64,000 bases of DNA from NCBI RefSeq assembly GCF_014649855.1, contig NZ_BMTV01000022.1, forward strand, positions 1 to 64,000, read 5' to 3'. Under the pieces are notes generated by a model that was not told the origin of the DNA, did not search any database, and saw nothing but the letters and a program-made list of their open reading frames with translations. Positions 1 through 8,156 of the stretch are shown in pieces (within the stretch, counting starts at the first letter, position 1; each line of letters opens with the position of its first letter). Both the position numbers and the translations under genes were made by a program. This DNA is from Streptomyces roseolus (GTDB lineage: Bacteria; Actinomycetota; Actinomycetes; Streptomycetales; Streptomycetaceae).

Positions 1-720
1 AAGACCCTCGGCCAGGCCGAGATGTGGTTCGGCGCCGGCCGCGGCGCGAGCAGCGCCGTCGTCGTCCTCTTCGGCTCGGGCGTCGGCGCCTGCGTCGTCA
101 TGGACCCGCTGGGCCCCGGACGCGCCCTGGAATGGGGCCATCTCACGGTGCGCGTCCGCGGCCGGCGCTGCCGCTGCGGCGCCCAGGGCTGCCTGGAGGC
201 GTACGCCGGCGCCGAGGCCCTCCTCGCACGCTGGCGCGAGGCCGGCGGGCGGCCACCGGCGGGCGCGGACGAGGAGACGGCGCTGACGGCGATGCTCGCG
301 GCGGCGTACCCGGCCGCCGCCGGTCCGTCCGGGGCCGCGCCCCCCGGCGCCGATCCGGTCCCCGACGCGGTCGCGCTCGCCGTCCTCGACGAGACCGCCG
401 AGTACCTGGGCGCCGGGCTGGCCGATCTCATCAACCTCTTCCAGCCGGAGCGGATCCTCGTCGGCGGCTGGGCCGGGCTGCAGCTCGGCAGCCGGTTCCT
501 CGCGCGCGTGGCGGCGTACGCCCGGGCGTACGCGCTGCGGCACCCCGGCGGCCGGACGGAGATCGCGCTCGGCACGCTCGGGCCCGAGGCGGTGACGGTC
601 GGGGCCGGACTCCTGCCGCTGGTCGACTTCTTCGCCCAGGGCGGGCGCCGGCCCGAACGGGCGCCGAGCATCCCGGCGCCCGCCTGGCAGACCGCGCTGC
701 GGGACCGGGTCTCCACCTGA
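1..720 (+). CDS. ROK family sugar kinase/repressor, C-terminal part
   Basis: The reading frame is already open at base 1, so the N-terminus lies outside the window; the first ATG, at base 22, falls inside the conserved fold. ROK proteins are sugar kinases or NagC/XylR-type transcription repressors that bind a sugar in an actin-like fold. Visible here are the phosphate-binding stretch FGSGVGACVV (about residues 25-34 of the fragment) and the ROK zinc motif CRCGAQGCLE, followed by the C-terminal subdomain with ERILVGGW. Whether it is a kinase or a repressor cannot be told because the N-terminal HTH or ATP site is missing. Glycoside hydrolases lie nearby, so a sugar-responsive repressor is a reasonable guess. 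It ends 21 bp from a convergent gene. Confidence 0.85.
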   Translation, partial: KTLGQAEMWFGAGRGASSAVVVLFGSGVGACVVMDPLGPGRALEWGHLTVRVRGRRCRCGAQGCLEAYAGAEALLARWREAGGRPPAGADEETALTAMLAAAYPAAAGPSGAAPPGADPVPDAVALAVLDETAEYLGAGLADLINLFQPERILVGGWAGLQLGSRFLARVAAYARAYALRHPGGRTEIALGTLGPEAVTVGAGLLPLVDFFAQGGRRPERAPSIPAPAWQTALRDRVST

Positions 721-741
721 GTCCGGCCGCCGCCGGAACGG

Positions 742-1509
742 CTACGCGTAGGGGTCGAAGGGGATGCCGGCCGGCTTCGCCTTCGCCAGGTGGTCGGCGA
801 AGCTGCCGTCCTTCAGCCCGAAGTGGGCGCTGCCGAAGTCCGCCCGGCTGAGCTTCTCGCGGAGGCCGGCCGGGTAGCCGTCCCAGCCGACGAGCGCCGG
901 GAACTGCCAGGTGCCCTGGTGGTTCTCGGGCGGTTCGTCGTTGCCGTTGGCGGCGCGGAAGCAGTGCGTGCCGATGCCGTCCTTGTGGTAGACGATCTTC
1001 GGGTGGGTGCCGTCCCAGCGGATGGCGTCCCGGCCGTGGACGGTGAAGGAGCCGTGGTTCGAGGTGGAGACGTACCGCGCCTGCCCGTTCTGGATCCAGA
1101 CGACGACGTGCTCCCAGTCGTGGCGGTGCCCGCCGAGGCCGCTCCCCCAGACCGCCTGGTCCTTCTCGAAGTACAGGCCGTAGAGGACCGCGCACCAGCC
1201 GTTGTCGCAGAGCGCGCGGGAGTAGCCGTTGGTGCGGGTGAGGTCCGAGGAGTCGCGGCACTGGCTGCTGACCGTGCCGGAGGGGCCGAGGCCGGGGTTG
1301 AGGGTGCCGTCCGGACCGATCGCGGCCGTCGGGTAGCAGCCGTCGGTGTCGTAGTCGTACGCGGGCTGGTAGGTCTGCTCCAGGACGGACGCGTTCGCGG
1401 GCAGCGGGGGCGGCGGGGCGGCGAGCGCGCTGCCCGGGAACGCGAGGAGGAGCGTGAGGGCGCCGCCGAGGACGGCGGCTCCCTTGGTGACGCGGCGCGA
1501 GATCTTCAA
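742..1509 (-). CDS. Secreted necrosis-inducing-like protein (NPP1/NLP family)
   Basis: NLPs are secreted cytolysins, best known from plant pathogens, that bind plant sphingolipids at the membrane surface. This 255-residue protein has a Sec signal peptide (about residues 1-30, ending ALA) and carries the hallmark heptapeptide GHRHDWE at about residues 127-133, the metal-binding and activity motif. Cysteines at about positions 58, 84, 101 and 106 may form disulphides. I chose a TTG start at 1509 because a GGGAG ribosome site lies just upstream and the signal peptide begins there; the frame stays open far beyond but with no family resemblance. Actinobacterial NLPs exist, but whether this one is phytotoxic is not shown. 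It is monocistronic and divergent from the next gene. Confidence 0.87.
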   Translation of the reverse strand: MKISRRVTKGAAVLGGALTLLLAFPGSALAAPPPPLPANASVLEQTYQPAYDYDTDGCYPTAAIGPDGTLNPGLGPSGTVSSQCRDSSDLTRTNGYSRALCDNGWCAVLYGLYFEKDQAVWGSGLGGHRHDWEHVVVWIQNGQARYVSTSNHGSFTVHGRDAIRWDGTHPKIVYHKDGIGTHCFRAANGNDEPPENHQGTWQFPALVGWDGYPAGLREKLSRADFGSAHFGLKDGSFADHLAKAKPAGIPFDPYA

Positions 1510-1695
1510 CTCCGGCTCCCTGCGGGGGTCGAGGGGGGTGACGGTGCGGCGGTCGCGCCGTGCGCCCGAGGCGACGGACGACCGCGCGCTGACATGCCCA
1601 CTCCAAGTCGGGGTCAAACGGCCGGCAACCGCGGGACCGGCGGAAACGTCCTGATCGGGGAGGGCGGGGGAAGACCGGGGAAAGGACGGACGACC

Positions 1696-2685
1696 GTGGC
1701 GGGGCGGGAAGGGAAACCAGGGGCGCGACGGCCGCGGCGGACGCCGGAGGGCGGACGCCGGCGCGGCCGGCTGCTCGCCGGGCTCGGCGTCGCGACCGCC
1801 GCGCTGCTCGCCCTGCACCGGTTCGTGCCGAACACCCCGGGACGGCTGGGCAGTCTGCTGGAGACCTTCCTCTTCTGGTCCGGCCCCCTCACCGCGGTGC
1901 TCCTCCTCTGCGCGGCGGCGCGGCGGGCCCGCACGGCGCTGCTCCTCCTGCTCCTCCCGGCCGCGGTCTGGGCCGCCGCCTTCGGTCCGCTGCTGCTGCC
2001 CGCGGGGGCGCCCGGTCCGCGCGAGCTCACCGTCGCCCAGCACAACGCCGCCGACGACAACGCCGATCCGGCCGGGACGGCCCGGGCGCTCGCGGACTCC
2101 GGCGCCGACCTGATCGCCCTCCAGGAGCTGGTCGACCCGGCCCTGGCGGTCTACCGCCGGGAACTCGCGCCCCGCTACCCGTACCACTCCGTGCGGGGCA
2201 CGGTCGGCCTCTGGTCGCGCCACCCGCTCGGCGCCGCCCGGGCACTGGACATCAGGCCCCGGGACGTCACGGAGCCGTGGCTGCGGGCACTGCGGGCCGA
2301 GGTGCGCACACCGCACGGAGAGGTGGCCGCGTACGTCGTCCACCTGCCGTCCGTGCGGCTCGGGCCCGGCGGACTGGCCTCCGCCCGGCGCGACGAGAGC
2401 GCCCGCCTCCTCGGCCGGATCCTGGCGGAGGAACCGTCCGGCCGGGTGATCCTGGCCGGCGATCTGAACGGCACCGTCGACGACCGCGGACTGGCCCCGC
2501 TGACCTCCCGTCTCGCCGCCCCCGACCGGGGCCTGGCCCTGAGCTACCCTGCCGCCCTCCCCGTGGCCCGCATCGACCAGGTCCTCGCGCGCGGCGGGCG
2601 CGTCCCCGCGATCCGCGTGCTCCCGGCCACCGGGAGCGACCACCTGCCGGTGCTGGCGCGCGTCGCGCTGGACGCGGACGCGTAG
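1696..2685 (+). CDS. Membrane-anchored endonuclease/exonuclease/phosphatase family protein
   Basis: The protein has 329 residues. After a basic N-terminus come three hydrophobic segments (about residues 20-100), then an EEP-fold domain outside or at the membrane. EEP motifs are visible: VAQHNAAD at the start of the domain, ALQEL (metal-binding Glu), AGDLNGT (Asp-x-Asn) and GSDHLPV (catalytic Asp-His) near the C-terminus. Such proteins hydrolyse phosphodiester bonds in DNA, phospholipids or inositol phosphates; the substrate is unknown. The GTG start at 1696 has an AGGA site nine bases upstream. It is divergent from the NLP gene. An extracellular nuclease or phosphodiesterase role is inferred from topology only. 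Confidence 0.85.
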   Translation: MAGREGKPGARRPRRTPEGGRRRGRLLAGLGVATAALLALHRFVPNTPGRLGSLLETFLFWSGPLTAVLLLCAAARRARTALLLLLLPAAVWAAAFGPLLLPAGAPGPRELTVAQHNAADDNADPAGTARALADSGADLIALQELVDPALAVYRRELAPRYPYHSVRGTVGLWSRHPLGAARALDIRPRDVTEPWLRALRAEVRTPHGEVAAYVVHLPSVRLGPGGLASARRDESARLLGRILAEEPSGRVILAGDLNGTVDDRGLAPLTSRLAAPDRGLALSYPAALPVARIDQVLARGGRVPAIRVLPATGSDHLPVLARVALDADA

Positions 2686-2823
2686 CCGGTCCGCGGCCGC
2701 GCACGGCGCGACCGCCGACCCGACGGGAGCCGCGCCGTCATCTCCCGAAGACGCCCGGCTCCCGGACCGCCGAACGGGCCGTCAGGACAGGCGCTCCGCT
2801 TCGGGAGTTGTACGCGGGAGGGG

Positions 2824-2852
2824 TTGACGGGGGCGGGATGGCTCCATAAGTT
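2824..2852 (+). promoter_or_regulatory. Probable housekeeping promoter of the GH30 gene
   Basis: TTGACG (2824-2829) and TAAGTT (2847-2852) are 17 bp apart, close to the consensus for the main vegetative sigma factor. Transcription would start near 2859, giving a leader of about 95 nt before the GTG of the glycosidase. No gene lies in 2686-2954, and I saw no clear sugar-repressor palindrome there. Confidence 0.5.
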
Positions 2853-2954
2853 CACAGCTTGATCAAAGGCTTGCCGCCTTGCGGGACACGGGCGGGCCCG
2901 GGCGGGCCGGGTTTCGCGCGGCAGCGCGGCGCGCCTCGACGAAAGGGTTGTCAG

Positions 2955-4871
2955 GTGCAGCTCAATCTTTCACGCGGCGCACGGCACCGGGGGCGCGCAC
3001 GGCCCCGGTCCCTCGCCGCCCTCCTCACCGGCGCCCTCGTGGCGACGGGCCTGGTCCTCACCGCGCCCGGCACCGCGCAGGCCGCCGGCGAGCGGGTGGA
3101 CGTCTGGCTCACCACCACCTCCGACTCCGGAGGCCGTACCGTCACCCGGGGACTCGCCCCGCAGGCCCCGCTCGCCTTCGGACCGGCCGGCGGCGGCGCG
3201 AGCCACACGATCGCCGTCGACGAGTCCACCACCTACCAGCGGTTCGAGGGCGGCGGTGCCTCGATCACCGACACCACCGCCCACCTCTTCCGCGGCGGGG
3301 CGATCAGCGCCGCCACCCGCGACGAGGTGATGCGCAAGCTCTTCTCCCCCACCGACGGCATCGGGCTCTCCTTCGTCCGCAACCCCATCGGCGCCTCGGA
3401 CCTCTCCCGACCGGGGAACGTCTCCCTGGACGACACCTGCTGCGACCTGGGCGACTTCGGCGCCAACGGCTACGACACGAACGTGCGGCTGCTGACCTCG
3501 CAGGCCAAGCAGCTCAACCCGGCGCTGCGGGTCAAGGGCGTGCCGTGGAGCGCGCCGGGCTGGATGAAGGACAACGGCCGGATGGACCAGATGGGCTGGC
3601 TGAAGTGGGAGCACTACCCCACGTACGCCCAGTACCTGGTCAAGTACGTCCAGAGCTACCGGGCGGCCGGCATCGAGGTCGACTACCTCTCGGTGCAGAA
3701 CGAGCCGAACTGCTGCCAGGCCGGCAACCCCACCGCCATGAACTACCCCGGCATGAGCTGGAACCCGTCCGGGCTCGTCGAGTTCACCAAGAACCACGTC
3801 TACCCGGCCTTCCGGGCCGCCGGGATCACCACCAAGGTCCTCGTCCACGACTGGAACTACGGCGACTACGCGAACTTCGGCGCGGCGGTCCTCGGTGACG
3901 CGGGCGTCCGGAACGACCCGCTCTTCGGCGGCATCGCCTGGCACGGCTACTTCGGCGACCCCGCCGTCGGCAGCCAGGTCCACGACCAGTACCCGTCGGT
4001 GCCGCAGTTCAGCACCGAGCACTCCGGCGGCACCTGGATCGGCAACCAGCACAACGAGGACCTGAAGGACATCGTCTCCTACGCCCGCAACTGGAGCAGC
4101 AGCCTGGTCAAGTGGAGCCTGGCGCTCAACCAGGACATGGGCCCGCACAACGGCGGCTGCGGCACCTGCACCGGTCTGGTCACCGTGCAGGAGGGCGGCG
4201 CGCGGGCCGGGCAGGTCGACTACACGATCGAGTACTACACGACCGGTCACCTCACCAAGTTCGTGAAGCCGGGGGCGCACCGGATCGCCTCGACCGACAA
4301 CGCGACCGTGCAGAACGTCGCCTGGCGCAACCCCGACGGCTCCAAGGCGCTGATCGCGCACAACGGCGGCGGCTCCGCGCAGTCCGTCCGCGTCGACTGG
4401 GGCGGCCAGTCCTTCACGTACACCCTGCCGGCCCGCACCACCGCCACCTTCACCTGGGCGGGGGCGCCGGGGGCCGGCGCGCCGGCCGGGGCGCTGACGG
4501 GGCTCGCGGGCAAGTGTCTGGACGTGGCCGGCGCGTCGAGCGCGGACGGCACCGCCGTCCAGCTGTACACCTGCAACGGTACGGCCGCCCAGCGGTGGAC
4601 GCTCGCCGCCGACGGCACGATCCGCGCGCTCGGCAAGTGCCTCGACGTGACGGGCGGCGCCACCGCGGACGGGAGCAAGGTGCAGCTCTACACGTGCAAC
4701 GGGACCGGCGCCCAGCGATGGCGCTACGACGCCGTCACCCACGACGTGGTGAACACCGCCGCCGACAAATGTCTGGACGTCACGGGCAACACCTCGGCCG
4801 ACGGCACGCGGGCGCAGATCTGGTCCTGCACCGGCGCCGCCAACCAGAAGTGGACCCACCGGGCGTCCTGA
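2955..4871 (+). CDS. Secreted GH30 glycosidase with ricin-type lectin domain
   Basis: This 638-residue secreted enzyme starts with a Sec signal peptide (cleavage after AQA, about residue 43). Residues about 50-510 form a GH30 barrel plus beta-sandwich; the acid/base Glu sits in VQNEPN (E250) and the likely nucleophile in FSTEHSGG (E355). Residues about 515-638 are a ricin-B trefoil with three repeats of the type GKCLDV...QLYTCNG...QRW, which bind polysaccharide. GH30 members include beta-1,6-glucanases, glucosylceramidases and xylanases; with the GH3 enzyme just downstream a beta-glucan substrate is likely, but the linkage cannot be read from sequence. The GTG start at 2955 has a GAAAGGG site 7 bases away; an in-frame earlier start at 2859 would hide the signal peptide. 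Confidence 0.9.
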   Translation: MQLNLSRGARHRGRARPRSLAALLTGALVATGLVLTAPGTAQAAGERVDVWLTTTSDSGGRTVTRGLAPQAPLAFGPAGGGASHTIAVDESTTYQRFEGGGASITDTTAHLFRGGAISAATRDEVMRKLFSPTDGIGLSFVRNPIGASDLSRPGNVSLDDTCCDLGDFGANGYDTNVRLLTSQAKQLNPALRVKGVPWSAPGWMKDNGRMDQMGWLKWEHYPTYAQYLVKYVQSYRAAGIEVDYLSVQNEPNCCQAGNPTAMNYPGMSWNPSGLVEFTKNHVYPAFRAAGITTKVLVHDWNYGDYANFGAAVLGDAGVRNDPLFGGIAWHGYFGDPAVGSQVHDQYPSVPQFSTEHSGGTWIGNQHNEDLKDIVSYARNWSSSLVKWSLALNQDMGPHNGGCGTCTGLVTVQEGGARAGQVDYTIEYYTTGHLTKFVKPGAHRIASTDNATVQNVAWRNPDGSKALIAHNGGGSAQSVRVDWGGQSFTYTLPARTTATFTWAGAPGAGAPAGALTGLAGKCLDVAGASSADGTAVQLYTCNGTAAQRWTLAADGTIRALGKCLDVTGGATADGSKVQLYTCNGTGAQRWRYDAVTHDVVNTAADKCLDVTGNTSADGTRAQIWSCTGAANQKWTHRAS

Positions 4872-4903
4872 CCGCCTCCCCTCCCCCGTCCTCAGGAGGA
4901 CGC

Positions 4904-7900
4904 ATGCCGCACCCGCACCACCGGCGCCGAGCGCGCCGCCACCGCACCCTGGCCGCCACCGCCGTCACCGCCCTGATCGCCGGTCTCGTCGGGGCCGTGC
5001 CCAGCGCCGCCGCGCCCGGCGCCGACGAGCCGGCTCCCCGGGCCGTCGACCGCTTCGAGGGCGAGGTCCCCTTCGCGAACCCGCCCGCCGAGGGGATCTT
5101 CACCTGGGGCAGCGACGCCGACGACCACCCGGCGCTCACGCTCGCCGAGCGGGCCGACGCCCCCGAGGGGAGCAAGGTCCTCGAAGGCCGCTACGACATC
5201 AGCGGCTGGGGCGGCTTCACCCATGACTTCGCCTTCGACCGGCCGGCCCAGGACTGGACCGCGCACCGGGGCATCCGCTTCTGGTGGTACGGGCAGAACA
5301 CCGCGCCGCTTCCGCCCGGTTCGGGCAAGCGGATCAACTTCGAACTGAAGGACGGCGGTGCGAACGGCGAGGCGTCCGAGCTGTGGACGACCTCCTTCAC
5401 CGACGACTGGGAGGGCTGGCACCTCGTCGAGCTGCCCTTCTCCGACTTCCGCTACCGCGCCGACCACCAGCCGGTCGGCGGCATCGACCAGGTCCTCGGC
5501 CTCGACCGGATGTGGGGGTACGCGCTGACGCTCCCGACGGGCGCGCCGGGCTCCTTCGCGCTCGACGGGGTGGAGCTGTACGGGAAGGCCGACCCGGCCC
5601 TGACCACCCAGGTGGTGACGGGCGCGGCCGTGCACCCGGTGGCGGAGGGATCCGCCGCCCGGATCGACGTCACCGTGAACACGACCGGCGGGGCGCCCAC
5701 CGACCGGCCGGTCACCGTCACCTACGCGACGGACGACTCCGGGCCCGCCGCGGCGGGGAAGGACTACCGGCCGGTGGCCGGCAGCTTCGTCCTGCCGGCC
5801 GGGACGCCGTCCGGCACCACCCGCTCCCTCACCGTGGAGACGCTGAGGGACCGGACCGGCGAGGCCGCCGAGACGATCCCGGTGAAGCTCGCGGTCGAGG
5901 GCGCCAAGGCGCCCGCCGAGGACCCGGTCGTCGTGGTGAACGCCCACGGCCTCCCGTACCTCGACCGGCGGCTCCCCGTGGAGCGGCGGGTCGCCGACCT
6001 GCTGTCCCGGATGACGCTCGCGGAGAAGGCCGGGCAGATGACCCAGGCCGAGCGGAACGCGCTGCGGGCCCCGGGCGACATCGCCGGGTACGCGCTCGGT
6101 TCGCTGCTCTCCGGCGGCGGCTCGGTGCCCACCCCGAACACGCCGGAGGCGTGGGCGCGGATGATCGACGGCTACCAGCTGCGGACCCGGGCGACCCGGC
6201 TCCAGATCCCGCTGATCTACGGCGTGGACGCGGTCCACGGGCACAACAACGTCGCCGGGGCGACGGTCATGCCGCACAACATCGGCCTCGGCGCCTCCCG
6301 GGACCCCGCGCTCGCCGCGCGGACCGGAGCGGTCACCGCGAAGGAGGTGCGGGCGACCGGCGTGCCGTGGGACTTCGCGCCGTGCCTGTGCGTGACGCGG
6401 GACGAGCGGTGGGGGCGGTCGTACGAGGCCTTCGGCGAGGACCCGGCCCTGGTGACCGCGATGGAGACGGTGATCAACGGGATGCAGGGCGCGGCCGACG
6501 GCCGCGACCTGGACCGCAACGACAAGGTGCTGACCAGCGCCAAGCACTTCGTCGGCGACGGCGGCACGGAGTTCGGGTCGTCGACGACGGGCTCGTACAC
6601 GATCGACCAGGGCGTCACCCGGGTCACCCGCGAGGAGCTGGAGGCGGTGCACCTGGCGCCGTTCGCGGAGGCCGTGAAGCGGGGCGCGGGCACGGTCATG
6701 CCCTCGTACTCCTCGGTCGACGTCATCGGGGACGGCCTCGGCCCGGTGAAGATGCACGCCCACGCCGAGCTGATCAACGGGGTGCTGAAGGACCGGATGG
6801 GCTTCGACGGCTTCGTCATCAGCGACTGGCAGGCCATCGACCAGATCCCCGGCGACTACCCCGGCGACGTGCGGACCTCGGTCAACGCCGGCCTGGACAT
6901 GATCATGGTGCCGACGAACTACCAGGAGTTCACCCGGACCCTGGTCGCCGAGGTCGAGGCGGGCCGGATCCCGGTCTCCCGGATCGACGACGCGGTGGCC
7001 AGGATCCTGAAGCAGAAGTTCCGGCTGGGGCTGTTCGAGAAGCCGTACGCGGACACCACCCACCTCCCGTCGGTCGGTTCGGCCGAGCACCGGGCGGTGG
7101 CCCGCGAGGCGGCGGCCGCCTCCCAGGTGCTGCTGAAGAACGACGGCGGGGTGCTGCCGCTGAAGCCGGGGCAGAAGGTGTACGTGGCCGGTTCCAACGC
7201 CGACGACCTGGGCAACCAGACCGGCGGCTGGACGATCAGCTGGCAGGGCGCCTCCGGGAAGCACACCACCGGCACGACGGTCCTCGAAGGGATGCGGAAG
7301 GCCGCGCCCGGGCTCACGTACTCCGAGGACGCCGCCGCGCCGGTGGAGGGCCACGACGCCGGGGTCGTGGTGGTCGGCGAGACGCCGTACGCGGAGGGCG
7401 TCGGGGACGTCGGCAACGGCCACGACCTGGAACTGAGCGCCGCCGACAAGGCGGCGGTCGACCGGGTGTGCGCGGCGATGCCGTGCGCGGTGCTCGTCGT
7501 CTCCGGGCGGCCGCAGCTCATCGGCGACCGGCTGCCGGAGATCGACGCCCTGGTGGCCTCCTGGCTGCCGGGCACCGAGGGCGACGGCGTCGCGGACGTG
7601 CTCTTCGGCCGGAAGCCCTTCACCGGGCAGCTGCCCGTGACGTGGCCCCGGTCGGAGGCGCAGCTGCCGGTCAACGTCGGCGATTCCTCGTACGACCCGC
7701 AGTTCCCGTACGGCTGGGGGCTCACCACCCTGGCGGCGGCGCCCCGGGGCGGCGAGACGACGCTGAAGGCGCTCGGGCTCACGGCCCGGGTGCTCCAGGC
7801 GGCCGGCCGGGGCGATTCACCCGAGGCGCGGCGTCTGGTGGTCCGGGCCCGGCTGCTGGTGCAGGACCGCATCGGGCAGCGGGTCACGGCGGCGGTGGCG

Positions 7901-7993
7901 AAGCCCTTCGCCGAGGCCGACCACCTGCTGCTCTCCGGTGACCCGGCGGGCGCGGTGGCGAAGCTGACCGCGGCCTACCGCGCGGCCGGCTGA
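4904..7993 (+). CDS. Secreted multidomain GH3 beta-glucosidase
   Basis: A 1,029-residue exported enzyme that should release terminal glucose from beta-linked oligosaccharides. Order of parts: signal peptide (about 1-40), a CBM11-like carbohydrate-binding jelly roll (about 48-225), a Calx-beta-like Ig module (about 230-345), the GH3 barrel (about 350-700) with nucleophile Asp641 in FVISDW, the GH3 alpha/beta sandwich (about 710-940), and a helical C-terminal tail (about 955-1029) that resembles the FIMAH module of extracellular glycosidases. The ATG has a strong AGGAGG site. It lies 32 bp downstream of the GH30 gene and is probably co-transcribed, so the pair can attack a polymer and then finish the oligomers. 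The tail assignment is tentative; the GH3 call is secure. Confidence 0.92.
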   Translation: MPHPHHRRRARRHRTLAATAVTALIAGLVGAVPSAAAPGADEPAPRAVDRFEGEVPFANPPAEGIFTWGSDADDHPALTLAERADAPEGSKVLEGRYDISGWGGFTHDFAFDRPAQDWTAHRGIRFWWYGQNTAPLPPGSGKRINFELKDGGANGEASELWTTSFTDDWEGWHLVELPFSDFRYRADHQPVGGIDQVLGLDRMWGYALTLPTGAPGSFALDGVELYGKADPALTTQVVTGAAVHPVAEGSAARIDVTVNTTGGAPTDRPVTVTYATDDSGPAAAGKDYRPVAGSFVLPAGTPSGTTRSLTVETLRDRTGEAAETIPVKLAVEGAKAPAEDPVVVVNAHGLPYLDRRLPVERRVADLLSRMTLAEKAGQMTQAERNALRAPGDIAGYALGSLLSGGGSVPTPNTPEAWARMIDGYQLRTRATRLQIPLIYGVDAVHGHNNVAGATVMPHNIGLGASRDPALAARTGAVTAKEVRATGVPWDFAPCLCVTRDERWGRSYEAFGEDPALVTAMETVINGMQGAADGRDLDRNDKVLTSAKHFVGDGGTEFGSSTTGSYTIDQGVTRVTREELEAVHLAPFAEAVKRGAGTVMPSYSSVDVIGDGLGPVKMHAHAELINGVLKDRMGFDGFVISDWQAIDQIPGDYPGDVRTSVNAGLDMIMVPTNYQEFTRTLVAEVEAGRIPVSRIDDAVARILKQKFRLGLFEKPYADTTHLPSVGSAEHRAVAREAAAASQVLLKNDGGVLPLKPGQKVYVAGSNADDLGNQTGGWTISWQGASGKHTTGTTVLEGMRKAAPGLTYSEDAAAPVEGHDAGVVVVGETPYAEGVGDVGNGHDLELSAADKAAVDRVCAAMPCAVLVVSGRPQLIGDRLPEIDALVASWLPGTEGDGVADVLFGRKPFTGQLPVTWPRSEAQLPVNVGDSSYDPQFPYGWGLTTLAAAPRGGETTLKALGLTARVLQAAGRGDSPEARRLVVRARLLVQDRIGQRVTAAVAKPFAEADHLLLSGDPAGAVAKLTAAYRAAG

Positions 7994-8120
7994 GCGCGGG
8001 GCCCGGTGGATCCGCGCCTCTCGGGAGGCCGGTCCGCCGGGCCCGTCGCGGCCCTCCCGGCCGACGGGCCCGCCCCGGGCCCCTCCGGGCCGCCGCCCGA
8101 GCCCCGCACCCGAGCCCACA

Positions 8121-8156
8121 TTGCATAGCCATGCGCATTCATGCATACTATTGCCA
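8121..8156 (+). promoter_or_regulatory. argG promoter overlapped by ARG-box-like operator
   Basis: TTGCAT (8121-8126) and CATACT (8144-8149) are 17 bp apart, and the predicted +1 coincides with the A of the ATG at 8156, so the mRNA would be leaderless; no ribosome binding site is visible. The same segment holds TGCAT/ATGCA half sites in inverted order (8122-8126 and 8141-8145) with a further ATGC/GCAT core, like the ARG boxes bound by ArgR upstream of Streptomyces arginine genes. ArgR bound here would cover the whole promoter. Confidence 0.6.

Noticed and set aside
742..2643. A single 633-codon minus-strand frame through the NLP gene
   Set aside because: Only its last 255 codons match a family; the rest overlaps the confident EEP gene on the other strand.
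4892..7423. An 843-codon open frame on the minus strand opposite the GH3 gene
   Set aside because: Composition of His, Val, Asp and Arg runs typical of antisense translation; the GH3 frame has full domain evidence.
8141..8155. Alternative argG start at 8141
   Set aside because: It lies in the -10 region of the proposed promoter and the added residues (MHTIA) are not found in family starts.
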